From Labyrinthula sp. Ha (lineage: Eukaryota > Sar > Bigyra > Labyrinthulida > Labyrinthulaceae): DNA of 64,000 nucleotides. Numbering within the stretch: position 1 is the first letter of the stretch; each line of letters starts with the position of its first letter. The position numbers and the translations under genes are program-made. The notes under the pieces were generated by a model. That model ran no database searches. It worked only from the letters and a program-made list of their open reading frames with translations, and was not told the origin of the DNA. The stretch covers positions 434,001-498,000 of the forward strand of contig JAALGZ010000027.1 of NCBI GenBank assembly GCA_015227615.1. The letters are read 5' to 3'. Below, in pieces: positions 1-10,399 of this stretch.

Positions 1-3000
1 TTTAGCTGATCTGCTTATATCCAGTTGGATTCTCTCCACTCTACCACAATGAATATGGTTTAATACATTCCCTGCTTATAACAGGGCTACTACTATTCGT
101 GCTTTGCACTATTGGGTACCATCTACACTCTGAAGTTCAAATTTTTGTATTTAATGTTTCCTGGTACAAATTTTGGCTTATCTTTAATGTGTAAAAACTA
201 TTTGTAGAAAGGATCTTTCTTCAACCTTTCCTGAACTGAGTGCCTCGTAAATAGTAAGTATACAGGAAGTTGTAGTTGGCAACGTTCTTTCTTCCAGGTA
301 CAATCTTTTCTTCATATCATACGGTACTAGTTTTAGTGCATGTGTACTGCATTGGTTCGGATGGTCCGCCCTTGTGAGTCATTTAGGCTTCTCCGATCTA
401 TTGTAGCTGGCGTGTTAAGCAAAAAAAAAATGGGCCAAAAAAGATCTAGGATTTTCATTAACCCAATAAACCCTTTTTCGAGGATATCATTATCGAGCTC
501 TTATGGTTTCAATCTTCTGGGAAGATACCCGATTCTGTTTCTATACTATCCACCTCCTTAGCCAACATACAGCCCAAACAACACTTCAATGCACAAGAGT
601 ATACAATAAGCGGGAGTTTGAAGCTTAGATGTATCAAGATAGGAGTCTCTGAGAGCTGATTTTTTATTTCAGAAAAATTTCTACGTTTTTTTTCTCCCGG
701 TTGTTCTGAACATTTACTTCTTAGTAAGCCGTTAGGGTTTTAACCAATTGGATATAGAAGGAATGAAATTGCGTTGCCTGCTGCATAAAAAGAGGAAAGA
801 ATACAGTTCCTTCTTCTACCTCCGCTTTTTTGCTGTTCTTGACTTCTTAAAGGAATCGGAAAACTCCCCGTCATTCTAGATCAACTACCCAACCTCAGCA
901 CCTAACCATCTTTTGGGTAACCTGTAATTTTATTTTCGCAATGTCCTCTTTTAATGTGTTGATAATTTCGTTGAATTCCTTTGGGTGAGTCTTTTCATCC
1001 CCTTCTTAAGTACAAGGGTGTGGTCTGTGCATACAATTATGCTTTTCATTTATTCTTTATTCAGGAAGTTCACTGAGAATGAGTTTAGTGTGCTCGTGTC
1101 GATATTGCAATCTATAGCCAAAGTTATATATTGGTATAGTACGTGGTAAGATGCGATGAATGCGGTGAAGGTTCTGAATTCTTTATCTAAAGAAGACTGG
1201 AAGCGATTTTCTTAGGTTGCGCGTAGTAGATATTTCCACTTCCCTCGGTACTATGTTTATTTCATTTCCTAACGGAAGTGGCTGTACTCTTTGGTGGGTG
1301 AACTTATTTAGCTCAAAGAACGGGGTACTATTCTCTGGTTCTTTTTGCACCATATATTTTTGTTTCTTGTATCTGGTTTTAATTGAGTACATAGTAGACT
1401 TCTATGTTGAAGAGGATGGTTTTATGGTTCCTTGTCTAGAGTTGCTTTGATTCGCTCCTTAATTACTTCTTTTTCTTGGTAGCTTAGAGGCCTATGCCTC
1501 ATGATTTTTGTTGCCTCCATTGTATTGTCCCTTTGAATACGAATTTATTTAGATCTGCTTTTAAGATATCGGTCTCAAATGGCTTGAAAAATAATAAGGG
1601 ATGCTTTTTTATTATGTTCGTTGCCTTTTTAGATTCGTTATTTATATTCTTATTTATGTTTTTCAGGTTCTAGTTCTTAATTTTCTTTTTTTATATCTTC
1701 TATTTTTTTGTTATCTGCTTAGTAAATCTGCGTTTTCATCTTGCCCTATTTCCATATCTTCTATATATTCCCTTTTTATTACGGTTAAAACACATTTATC
1801 GTGCCGTTTTATCCGTAAATTTACGTTGGGATTGTAGTTAGTCAACGTCATACAATGTTCCTTGAAACCTAATTTGTTTTCTTTTAGATCGATGGGTGCT
1901 GTACCCAAAATATCTAAACCCAGAACTATAAATGAAATGGTGTTCCTTATTATCACCATTTCCGAAAACAAAACCTTCCCACCAGCCTGATTTTCGAGCT
2001 CTATTTTCTCTTCTACATCCATCTCTGTCACATTTAGGGAAGTTGTATTCTCTAATAGTTGTAGGATTTTATTTTTTACCTGTTATATCCCTAAAAACAA
2101 ACCTGCGGTAATAACGGATACTTCCGTTGTAGTGTCTATCACTGTAGAGAAACCTAATTCCTCTAATATAGTATCCAAAAACCTTTGAGTCTGCCACCCC
2201 GTGATGGTTAGTCCTGTTATCTAGTTTCCTTTGATATTTGCTTTTGTCCCTCCATTTTAATTCTGGACCTTTCGGCCTTTCTCTTTTATCCTTGCTGCAT
2301 TCACTCGCATAGTGCTCCGACACTGTGTCTTTACAAAATTTTGGCTTACGTCTCTGTATCCTTTTCTTATATGTACGCCTGCGTACTCTATATAGGTCGG
2401 GTATTCCACACAATAGCAAAAGCTCGGTACCTTTATTCTCGCTTTATCATATTATCACATCTCCAGCATCTTGTGAGATCGAAGTCATGTCTAAGACCAC
2501 AATAGCCCATTTGTCTCGACTTTCCTCCCAATACTGCTGGCGAAGTGACTGTCCTAGTTTTAAAAAAAATATAGCTGTAGAGATAAAGATATTCGTTCTC
2601 TGCTTCCGCTGGCAAAGGCTTTGTTCTTCCTACGCCCCATAATTTAGGTCCACTATTAGGTGCCTAAAACTTCCAGACCTTTTGGAAATGACTCAGGAAT
2701 TCCTTCTTATTCTATAACTGATGTAGAACATGGGTGAAAATATAGTCTCTAGAATAAACTCTTTCGCTATGCTCAGGATATGTACAGATACACCTGTTGT
2801 TAAATATGTCCACTACTTGAACAATATTTTCCCCTAACTTAACCCTGGATATCAAGTTATCAACCTTGGATATATTGTTTCTGTTCTGTTCAACCTTTAG
2901 CTCCTTTGCGGGGCTTAGCGAACTTGTATTTTTTTGATAAAATGCTCGAAGCTGAGGTTGGATTGCTGATCGAGTTAATACAAGGTCTCCCAAGAAATAG

Positions 3001-3470
3001 TGTTCTTCAATTGAAGAAGTGTACTATCACTAGAATACTTTTGAACAATACTTTTAACCTCTGTTGCACAAAACAAGGGTTTAAATCCTACGTTTCCAGA
3101 TACGAGTTCCTTCTCGTTTGTCTTTTTGGACAGGTTCTTGATTGCAATGTATTTGTATCCTCCAGGATGAAGTAACACAGGAGGAGGCTCTAGCGTCGTA
3201 GCTTCGCAAGGTGGAAGTGGGTTTGCTGCTAGGGGAGGAGAAGATGTTGTTTGAAGAGCTGTTTCAGCTAATGAACAATATATCTGTTGGAGGGTTGAAG
3301 GAACTGTGTTTCTCACTAAGAATGCTAGGTTTGTTACTATACTGGATAAGTCGTTGATCCTTTGAAGGATGACACTGTTGCGGGAGCATTCGCAAAGGCT
3401 AGAGGAATTGTCTTCTTCTTGTGTGATATCCTGGTTCTCTTGTGCATTGGACATAGTTTCTTTAAACTTT
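1..3470 (-). mobile_element. Ty3/gypsy-like LTR retroelement fossil (left part outside window)
   Basis: Reading on the minus strand, pieces appear in the order expected of a Ty3/gypsy element. A gag-like segment of about 160 residues lies at 2975-3454. A zinc-knuckle-like Cys/His segment lies near 2.3-2.4 kb. A retropepsin-like segment with a conserved Leu-Gly-x-Asp core lies at about 1.7-2.0 kb. Fragmentary reverse-transcriptase-like sequence follows toward position 1. The element runs off the left edge of the window and I found no terminal repeat. It is clearly broken in many places and looks old. The family call rests on domain order and weak motifs, so Ty3/gypsy is likely but not certain. 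Confidence 0.6.
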
Positions 3471-4119
3471 AAAAGTTTTTATATTGTAGCTTTAATAGGT
3501 TGTCCCAACATTTAACTTTTGAAATACTTCATTCTCAAGTGAGAATACGTTTTCCTTTTGTTTTGAAAAATAGAACACTAAGGTAACCAAAGAAAACTAT
3601 ATGCAAGCTCTGCATAACCAAATATCCCCCTCATAAATCTAACTCATTGCGACTGAAATACAGCAATAAGCTATTTCACTGAGCAATATAAAGTTTATTA
3701 TCTCAATTATAACTTTTACCACCCATAGCTAAATCTACCTTCACTGTTAGAATCAATAAACTTCATTATGATCTTCCTTTATACTATTCTTCTACTTGAA
3801 ATATATTTCCCCCTATTATCATAGAAACTAAAGCTATTTCATTTTCTATTTGTCTAAAGGGATTTTTATTTCTTAGTAACTTATATGAAACCGACGAACC
3901 TGCTTCTCCTGTTCAAAGAACACTGAATTAGCTTAATGTACATCGAGATCATATTTTGCTCTTGAATGTAAGAATTGAAATTTTGGGCAATTTGTGATAT
4001 TTACTTACATATTTTCATTGGTACTTTTCATACATTCAGCCAATCAAAATTGTCTTTGATAGTGTGAAAGTAAGCTGTTTAATAAAGGCAAGAGGAAAGA
4101 GTTGACAAACCCAAAAAAG
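3471..4119. other. Intergenic region upstream of the glyoxalase II-like gene
   Basis: This AT-rich stretch has no open frame of note. A CCAAT-type pentamer occurs in 'cagccaatcaaa' about 80 bases before the downstream ATG and could belong to its promoter, but that is inference from position only. No TATA box or terminal repeat of the preceding retroelement could be recognised. Confidence 0.5.
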
Positions 4120-6490
4120 ATGAATAGACCAGAAAGCATAACTCAAAACTCTTCCGAAGACAAAAAGAACTTGGTGAATGGTAAACAACCCGAGGTTACG
4201 ATTCCAGTTGATGTGAATTCATTCTCCCAGCTTTTTGACACGGGTTACTTTGAAAATATGTTCCTTCCCCCCAAGAAGAAGCGACCAAAATCTATGCTGG
4301 CAAAAGTTAGCTGCTTACCCGTTCAGCTCTGCTCATTTTTTTCATCTCTCTGGTCAAGGAAAGAAGTTGGGTTAATACGAACCTTTGCAGTTGTATTATT
4401 CATTGCAGTCTTTGGTTTAATCCTAGGTACTTTACTCTTCATCTCAAAAATTTTTACAACAATACTTCAAACTCTTCTTAAATATAATTTTAGCACACTT
4501 GTTACTCATGGATATCCGCTTCCAATAGCAAAGCATTTTCATATTGGGTTTCAAACGTTCTTCAGTCGATTCTCATCTAAAGAAGGATATTTTCATTCAC
4601 GCTTTCTTGACGTTAGATCCGAGTTTTTGTTCAATGGAAAGTTGTTTTTTATATATTATATACCGCTTTTGGCTGATAATTATTGCTATTTAATACTCAA
4701 TCACGACAAAAAAGTTTGTGTAGTTGTAGATTGTGCTGATGCAAGAACAACAAGATTCGCAATTAGACAAATTTCAAAGAAAATATATGGAAAAAAGGAT
4801 GCCATTCAACTGAAGGGGATCCTAAGTACACATAAGCACTGGGATCATACTGCTGGAAATGTGCCAATGCAAAAACTCTGCAACGGAGAAGTTAAAATAT
4901 TTGGTCATGTTTACGATGAAGTTCCTGGATGTACAAACGTGTTGTTTGGTGATGATATAATAACTGTGAAAGATTTGCAAGTTGATATAGATGTGTATCA
5001 TATGCCATGTCACACAAAAGGCAGTGTGGTATATAAAATACGTGATGATCAAGGAAAAGATTATTTATTCACTGGAGATACTTTGTTTCATGGAAACTGT
5101 GGTGCTCATTTTGAAGGAAAGCCTGAAATGATGGTAACTAATTTTGCAAAGATTATATCCATCAGCTCCAAAGATGCGTACTTTAAGGTTTTTTTTTACA
5201 TTTAGGTTATTCTTTCCAGGACATGAATATTCAAGTATGGCTCTTCAAGGCAATTTAAAGAGTTTGGCAAAAGTTGGTCCTGAGAATTATTTCACTGCTG
5301 CTTGTGAATTATATTTGGCTAGTCATAAACGAAATTCTTCATCCGACTCCTTACCTAATGTTCCTGTATCTTTACGAAGTCAAAAGTTAGTGAACAATAC
5401 CTTTATAGAAGTAAGGAAGCATCAAGAGAAACTTGCAAGATTCCTCTATGTACTAGCATTACTAAAGAATCGTTTTGATGATCTTGTACAACAACCAATA
5501 AATAGCTCCGTGACCAAACAGGAAGCAAACATGAAGCAACTAGAATTAACAGACGTTCCTGGATATAGGTTAAAAAATGGAAGTGAATCTAATCTGAATC
5601 CATTTATGATTATGTTGAAATCAGAATTTAGCGCTAAACCAACAGAATCAGTTAAAAGTCCAAAGAAAACTGATGAAAACAAACACAACAAAACTGAAGC
5701 TACGTATACCAATCCTATTCTTACCGCAGCTAAAGCTTGGATTGAAAAAAAGAAGTTGAAAAACATAGGAAAAGATTTGGCAGGTAAGGAGAAAATGATG
5801 CTTCAGGTTTCTTTGAACCAGAAAATCTTGAAACACCTTCATGCTATTGCAACTGAACCCATGGCTGCGTACATGATGAGATCCTCTTTGCGAAACAAAG
5901 ACCAAGATAAGCCAAGCCTTATTCAGATAAGAAATGAAATGCAAAAGAAAGCTTTATTTTCAGATAAGGTCAAGTTTAACCTTGATAAAGTATCCAAGAA
6001 TTGGGTTTCGAGAGAAAAAATGCTTGCCTTAATAGAAGACATTGATCCAGTTGCTGCCCGGATTTTTACGGAATTAGTTTGGAAGCAAGGAGGTTACGCA
6101 TCTGCTTTGGTTTTGAGCTTACGAATGGCTGGATTTACAGAATTAAAAGATGCTTCTTTCTTGAGAAGTTCTACAAATGAAATAAGTCCAGATAAAGTTG
6201 ATCAATTAAAACCAGAAGAAAAAAAAGGAAAGAAAAAGAAAAAAACCAAGAAAGAAAATATAAAGAAGGATGCAGCGTATTATTACAAAGATGGGAGAAA
6301 AATTTGGCTTAACTTGGGATTTAAAAAGATCACTGAGTTGGATTTGTCTGATGAAACAAAGTTTGAGGTACCTAAGCCAAAGCACCGACTTGATAACTGT
6401 CCTATTTGCTCTCTCATATATGAAGGTAAACCATTTAAATCTTGTTCTCATTCTCTCACCAGTAGAGAATCGATGGAAAGCTTAGTATAG
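4120..6490 (+). CDS. Membrane-anchored glyoxalase II-like metallo-beta-lactamase protein with long unknown C-terminal region
   Basis: CDS is join(4120..5177,5206..6490), 780 aa, with one 28-nt intron. The frame is open from 4102, but that codon is TTG; the first ATG is at 4120. Residues about 85-112 form a hydrophobic, probably membrane-spanning segment. A metallo-beta-lactamase domain follows. It has THKHWDH (about 237-243), the metal-ligand region MPCHTKGS (His near 298), FTGD (Asp near 320) and, restored by splicing, FPGHEY (His near 359). These match the two-metal site of glyoxalase II, which hydrolyses S-lactoylglutathione and related thioesters. The remaining 420 residues are not recognised: mostly charged and helical, a lysine-rich tract, then a terminal CPIC...CSH cluster that might bind zinc. 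The domain architecture recalls membrane-associated PNKD-type proteins, but the substrate is unproven. AATAAA lies at 6545-6550, 55 nt after the stop. Confidence 0.87.
5178..5205 (+). other. Intron, 28 nt, in glyoxalase II-like gene
   Basis: The intron starts GTACTTT and ends ACATTTAG. Removing it joins the upstream frame (ending SSKDA) to the downstream frame at LFFPGHEY, restoring the last conserved histidine motif of glyoxalase II. Without splicing the upstream frame stops at 5205. Confidence 0.88.
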
Positions 6491-6790
6491 AGTTAGGGCT
6501 GTTCATGTACATTTTAGAGTGTGTGATATTATTGTCTTGTTTTGAATAAAATTTTAAACCATTTTTACCATATTGATTTCTCCTTCAATTCCTTCTATAA
6601 AGCTTTTACTCAAATTATCAAAGCAATAACAAAAACTTTCTTTTCTCCTTAAAGAAATTTGAATCAGAAACTCGTTCTCCATGATTTGCTCTTATTTCCT
6701 TTTGTTTATAACGATAGTAAAACGAAACGAATATATTTATACAAAATATCAATCAAACCACCCTTACGTGAAAGTACCGGAAGAAAAAAA

Positions 6791-7941
6791 ATGTTGGAGA
6801 TTACAGAAGAAGATATCCAATGGATTACAAAAACAGAAGAATATAGAAATAATCTCAAAACAAAGCCTGTATATTCCAACTTAAGAGTTACAGCAACAAG
6901 TAAACCTTCTTTTTTCCTTCTCATCTTTAAGTTGTCTATAGAAAAAAGGAAACAAAAGAAAAACTTTTCATACACGGAACAAACGTATTTTTTCTATCAC
7001 CTTCTTGAATTTTAGAACGAACCTTGTTGGATAGCAGGAAGTATTTGTGCTGAAAGATGTGCTTTAGTTTCTCTTCGTGCCCAAAATATAACTGAACTAG
7101 AATATGAAGTTCTGTCCGTTTATATTACTTCAGATATTGATGATTCTTATCTAACGTATAGTTTTTGCGTGTGTGCTTAATTTATAGTCCTGGAATTATG
7201 TGTAGAGAGTTCATGAAAAGTAGCGGATTATTTATTGAATCTACACCAATTTGTATGTCAGCTGCAAATATTGATTTATCTTCAAAAGAAAAGGTGAAAG
7301 AGCATATTGAAAAGAAAATGATATGTAAAGAGACAATAGGATATCTTTTCCCTTTTGCACCTGTTTTTCATAGGTTCTCAGCAAAAGATATAAAAGAATA
7401 TTTAAAAAATTCTTTTGAGGAACCTAAAGTTGTTGCTCCTGATAAAGAGACTGATTTAGAGTCTTTTCTATTGTATCATCAAACTTGGGAAAAAGCAAAA
7501 GAGTTGAATAAACAAGAAAAAAATGTACAGAAGACTTTATGTGTTAGTGGAGCAATTTTAATTGGAGATGATGAACAGAAAACAAAAAAATATATATTTG
7601 CAGATGAAAAAAGGTTTTTGGAGTATTCTCATAGTTTGGATTCAATTACACAGTTAGCACAAAGTATTGAAGAACATGTTCATCCCAAGAACGAAAAAGA
7701 TGAAAAAAGGCAAAAACTTATAAAATTCAAACTTGACAAAGTATTTCAAGTTGATGGAAATGGATTATGTCATGCACCTTATGCACCAGGAAGAGCTTTT
7801 CTTCATGAATTTGGACATTTGAATGCTATTGTGTATTGTCATACATGGAAAAACTTAAAAGAAAAAACTCTTGACCTAAATAAAGCCAAAGTTAAAGATC
7901 TTATGCCGCTTTCACCTAATTTGAAAAAATTTAAAAACTAA
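6791..7941 (+). CDS. Bidomain cytidine-deaminase-like protein, four exons
   Basis: CDS is join(6791..6899,6932..6984,7016..7155,7188..7941), 351 aa; introns are 32, 31 and 32 nt. The start is the first ATG in frame (6791). The spliced N-terminal half reads like a cytidine deaminase. It has YSNLRV, GTNNE (Asn54, Glu56) and ICAERCAL (Cys65, Glu67, a zinc ligand and the proton shuttle); these numbers coincide with human CDA. The motif that is normally P-C-x-x-C is here PGIMCRE, with Gly103 where the second zinc Cys should be and Cys106 at the third. The C-terminal half looks like a degenerate repeat: CHAPYAPGRAFL (about 295-306) aligns with the CAER segment but lacks Cys and Glu, as in the non-catalytic half of two-domain deaminases. 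It may be a catalytically altered or inactive deaminase. Its stop codon overlaps that of the convergent gene. Confidence 0.78.
6900..6931 (+). other. Intron 1, 32 nt, in deaminase-like gene
   Basis: GTAAACC to TTTAAG, phase 1. Using this acceptor, rather than TATAG ten bases later, keeps the frame that leads into the GTNNE and CAER motifs. Confidence 0.82.
6985..7015 (+). other. Intron 2, 31 nt, in deaminase-like gene
   Basis: GTATTTT to TTTTAG, phase 0. It joins ...HGTN to NEPCW, giving the substrate-binding Asn and Glu of cytidine deaminases at their usual spacing from CAER. Confidence 0.85.
7156..7187 (+). other. Intron 3, 32 nt, in deaminase-like gene
   Basis: GTATAGT to TTATAG, phase 2. 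It joins ...DSYL to TPGIMCRE, the second zinc-ligand region. Confidence 0.82.
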
Positions 7942-8213
7942 GGTTTTAAATCAACATGGTCTTGAATCAGTTTATCTTGTGACTGATATTTGTTTATATC
8001 TTCTTCTGTTAAATCATGCCTTTCTAAGAGCTTTTGTCTTTCTTTTTCATATTCATGTTTATCATCTTCCTCCTTCAATAATTGTATTGAAACCCTTTTG
8101 TGCACAGATTTCTGAACTACTTGTTTTAGTTTCTTAAAAATGTTCTTGAAACTGCGATGAAGGACATTTGAACCACTATTAGTTTTTCTTGTTTCTGTGT
8201 TTGAACTTATCAT
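7938..8213 (-). CDS. Small charged protein of unknown function (91 aa)
   Basis: This open frame of 91 codons starts at an ATG. Its composition resembles the neighbouring genes: many Lys, Glu and Gln, and no hydrophobic segment. The C-terminal half (KHEYEKERQKLLERHDLTEE and onward) is strongly charged and probably helical. I do not recognise a family. The gene is convergent with the deaminase-like gene, and their stop codons overlap (plus-strand TAA 7939-7941, minus-strand TAG 7938-7940). Shortness leaves room for doubt, but the sharp 3' abutment and the coding-like composition favour a real gene. A further 5' exon is possible. Confidence 0.5.
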   Translation of the reverse strand: MISSNTETRKTNSGSNVLHRSFKNIFKKLKQVVQKSVHKRVSIQLLKEEDDKHEYEKERQKLLERHDLTEEDINKYQSQDKLIQDHVDLKP

Positions 8214-10066
8214 TTATATTCAGAACGGACTTTTTCTGATAGAGTGCAAAATATCTCTCATATATTAAATTATTTACAATATTGGTAAATATACTTTTTC
8301 TTTCTCATATATAAAGTATCACTTACAGTAATCTCTCTTATAGTAATAAATTAATGGTTATCATAAAATACTTGGGTTTGCTAGTTGTATGAAGTATATG
8401 CCCATTTTCACTCTGGCTGTAACCAAGAAATATATTTTATACAAGACTTTTGTACTCAATCATATATTTCTGCTGTCTATTGCAGTTCAAACATATTAAA
8501 GAACCTGCCAGATCATGATTGAGGTGTCGGTTACGTATGTAATAAGTTGAGCTCTATGGATTTAAATTGAGGCAAGAATCAAAATATAAAACAAGGTACA
8601 ACCGTAGAGATGAAACCAAGAACTATATTCTCTCAAACACATACATTCTATACACTGTTCATGCATAATAATGCTCTATTCGTACATCTTATACAGGTAG
8701 TGCACATGTTAGACATCAAGCAACTACTATAGCCAATAGTGGAACCGAATTCAGTCAACAAGGAGCTAAATGTATATCTTTGTGATGAACCATTGCGGAG
8801 TTTGCTTTATGAAAGGAAACAACCAACATGAAACAAGTTACAATGTGGACCTAGTACAAAAAGGGAAAAGACCGATGAAGAGGTTGAAAATCTAGTTCTA
8901 GTCGAATTGAGGGTTCCAGACTTAGAGGTGATGGAATAAAGAAAAATCATGATTGAATGTTGCTTTGAGATGCGAGAGATATAAATCGCCGCTACTGTTG
9001 TCCTTGAAATGTTGCACAGGTTGCAGAGCTACTTCAGTTAAACTATAGCTAGATACTTTGGAATGCCCTCTACTTCAGTATATAGGCTTTTCACGAAACA
9101 TAAGATTCATTGAAACCTACACTTTGTTCAAGAAGACTATAGTTCTCATTAGAAACTTTTTTGTTCGGCATCGAGCACGTAAGACGACATGTCTATCATA
9201 AAAGCTTAATCTTTATGAATACATCCCTTCATTGGATTTTAGGTCTCTCTAAGTGCACAACTCTTCCTTGGATTTGTTTTTTTAATTAACAATAATAAGC
9301 TAAAAACAGCACTTTGTTCTTTAGTTGGGAGTATCATACACCAATTTTTTGTTTAGTTGAATCATCCATCTGGTCACTGGGTTACAATTCATAATTGGGC
9401 AAAATCAGAAATATCTTCAAAAACTAAATCGTCAAACATTACGCTAAAACATAAGCAAAACCCAAGAAAACGAGCAGAATTACATCAAACCAACTCAACG
9501 GGACCAAACTAGAAGTATTACCTCCACATAGACGTTTGAAAGGTTCGGGAAGTTTGTTGGTGATCGATTTAGGTGGAGAGAAAGAGCATCCCACTACTTT
9601 GCAGTGCATGATAGTGAAAAAATGTTTGTTTAAATAACTAAAATAAGAAAAATGTGAAATTAAGTATAGTCAGAGTGCTTATAGTACCCCTGTTGTTGAT
9701 ATTGACTTTGATCCTGGACTTTCTAAATAAGTTCTTTAAGTTAGCAGCACCAAACATACTAGACATGAGATAGAATATAACTTAAAACTAATAGAATATC
9801 AAAATGACTTAACTGGTGAAAACTTTAAGCTCATTCAGAAACTTTTTTTGACTGACATTTGGAGTATTGCTGCAGTTTTAGTACCTCATTAAAGGTTTCT
9901 GGATTTTACTACGAGAAAAAACTTGCTAGAATGGTAATGAGAAGAATTTGAGAGCAAGGAAAACTAAATGAAATACGAATTTGACTAGGCTGATGAAGTG
10001 TGAAACAACATATCTCAGTAGAGGAGAGATGTTCAAATAATGTCTTAGCAAAACAACTACATGTAA
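8214..10066. other. Gene-poor interval
   Basis: No open frame over 60 codons and no recognisable motif were found over about 1.85 kb. The right part may be the worn flank of the Mutator-like transposase fragment that follows. Confidence 0.5.
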
Positions 10067-10399
10067 ACTCACAGTACAAGGTTAACTTTTTCTAGAACAT
10101 CTAAGAAAAAATTGTCAAAACCCTACCAAGGCTTGCTCCAGATAGACACATCACATGGCTTTTCAAAGTATCAGTTGATAGCGATGTCTCCAGCTGGCAT
10201 TTACTGTTTTTCACACATGGTTAATTTTAGTTACACCTTTATGAGAAGCAAAGCTTTTTTTAAATTTGTTTATAATCTGAATGATCTTGGAGGAACTCAC
10301 CCTTCTGTAGACATGAGTGATGGAAATCCAGCGTTGATCAAAGCTACTGAAGAGTTAGGAGGCAATCATGTGAGATTCATTACACATTTCGCAACCTGA
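10067..10399 (+). mobile_element. Mutator-like (MULE) transposase fragment
   Basis: An open stretch of about 110 residues with no ATG start reads like the catalytic core of a MULE transposase. It has GLLQIDTSHGFSKYQL (first catalytic Asp region), then about 55 residues later a SVDMSDGNPALIKATEE segment that resembles the second-Asp motif, then HVRFITHF in place of the C-x-x-H segment. MULE transposases move DNA transposons by cut-and-paste and are also the source of FAR1-type plant proteins. The preceding frame is closed by TAA at 10064-10066 and the following one by TGA at 10397-10399, so this is a relic. No terminal inverted repeats were recognised. Related coding traces may extend to about 11.8 kb, in several frames. 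Confidence 0.5.

Noticed and set aside
6932-7015. Alternative reading of the deaminase second exon using the TATAG acceptor
   Set aside because: It leaves a frame that cannot join to the NEPCW exon; the TTTAAG acceptor gives a continuous protein with correct motif spacing.
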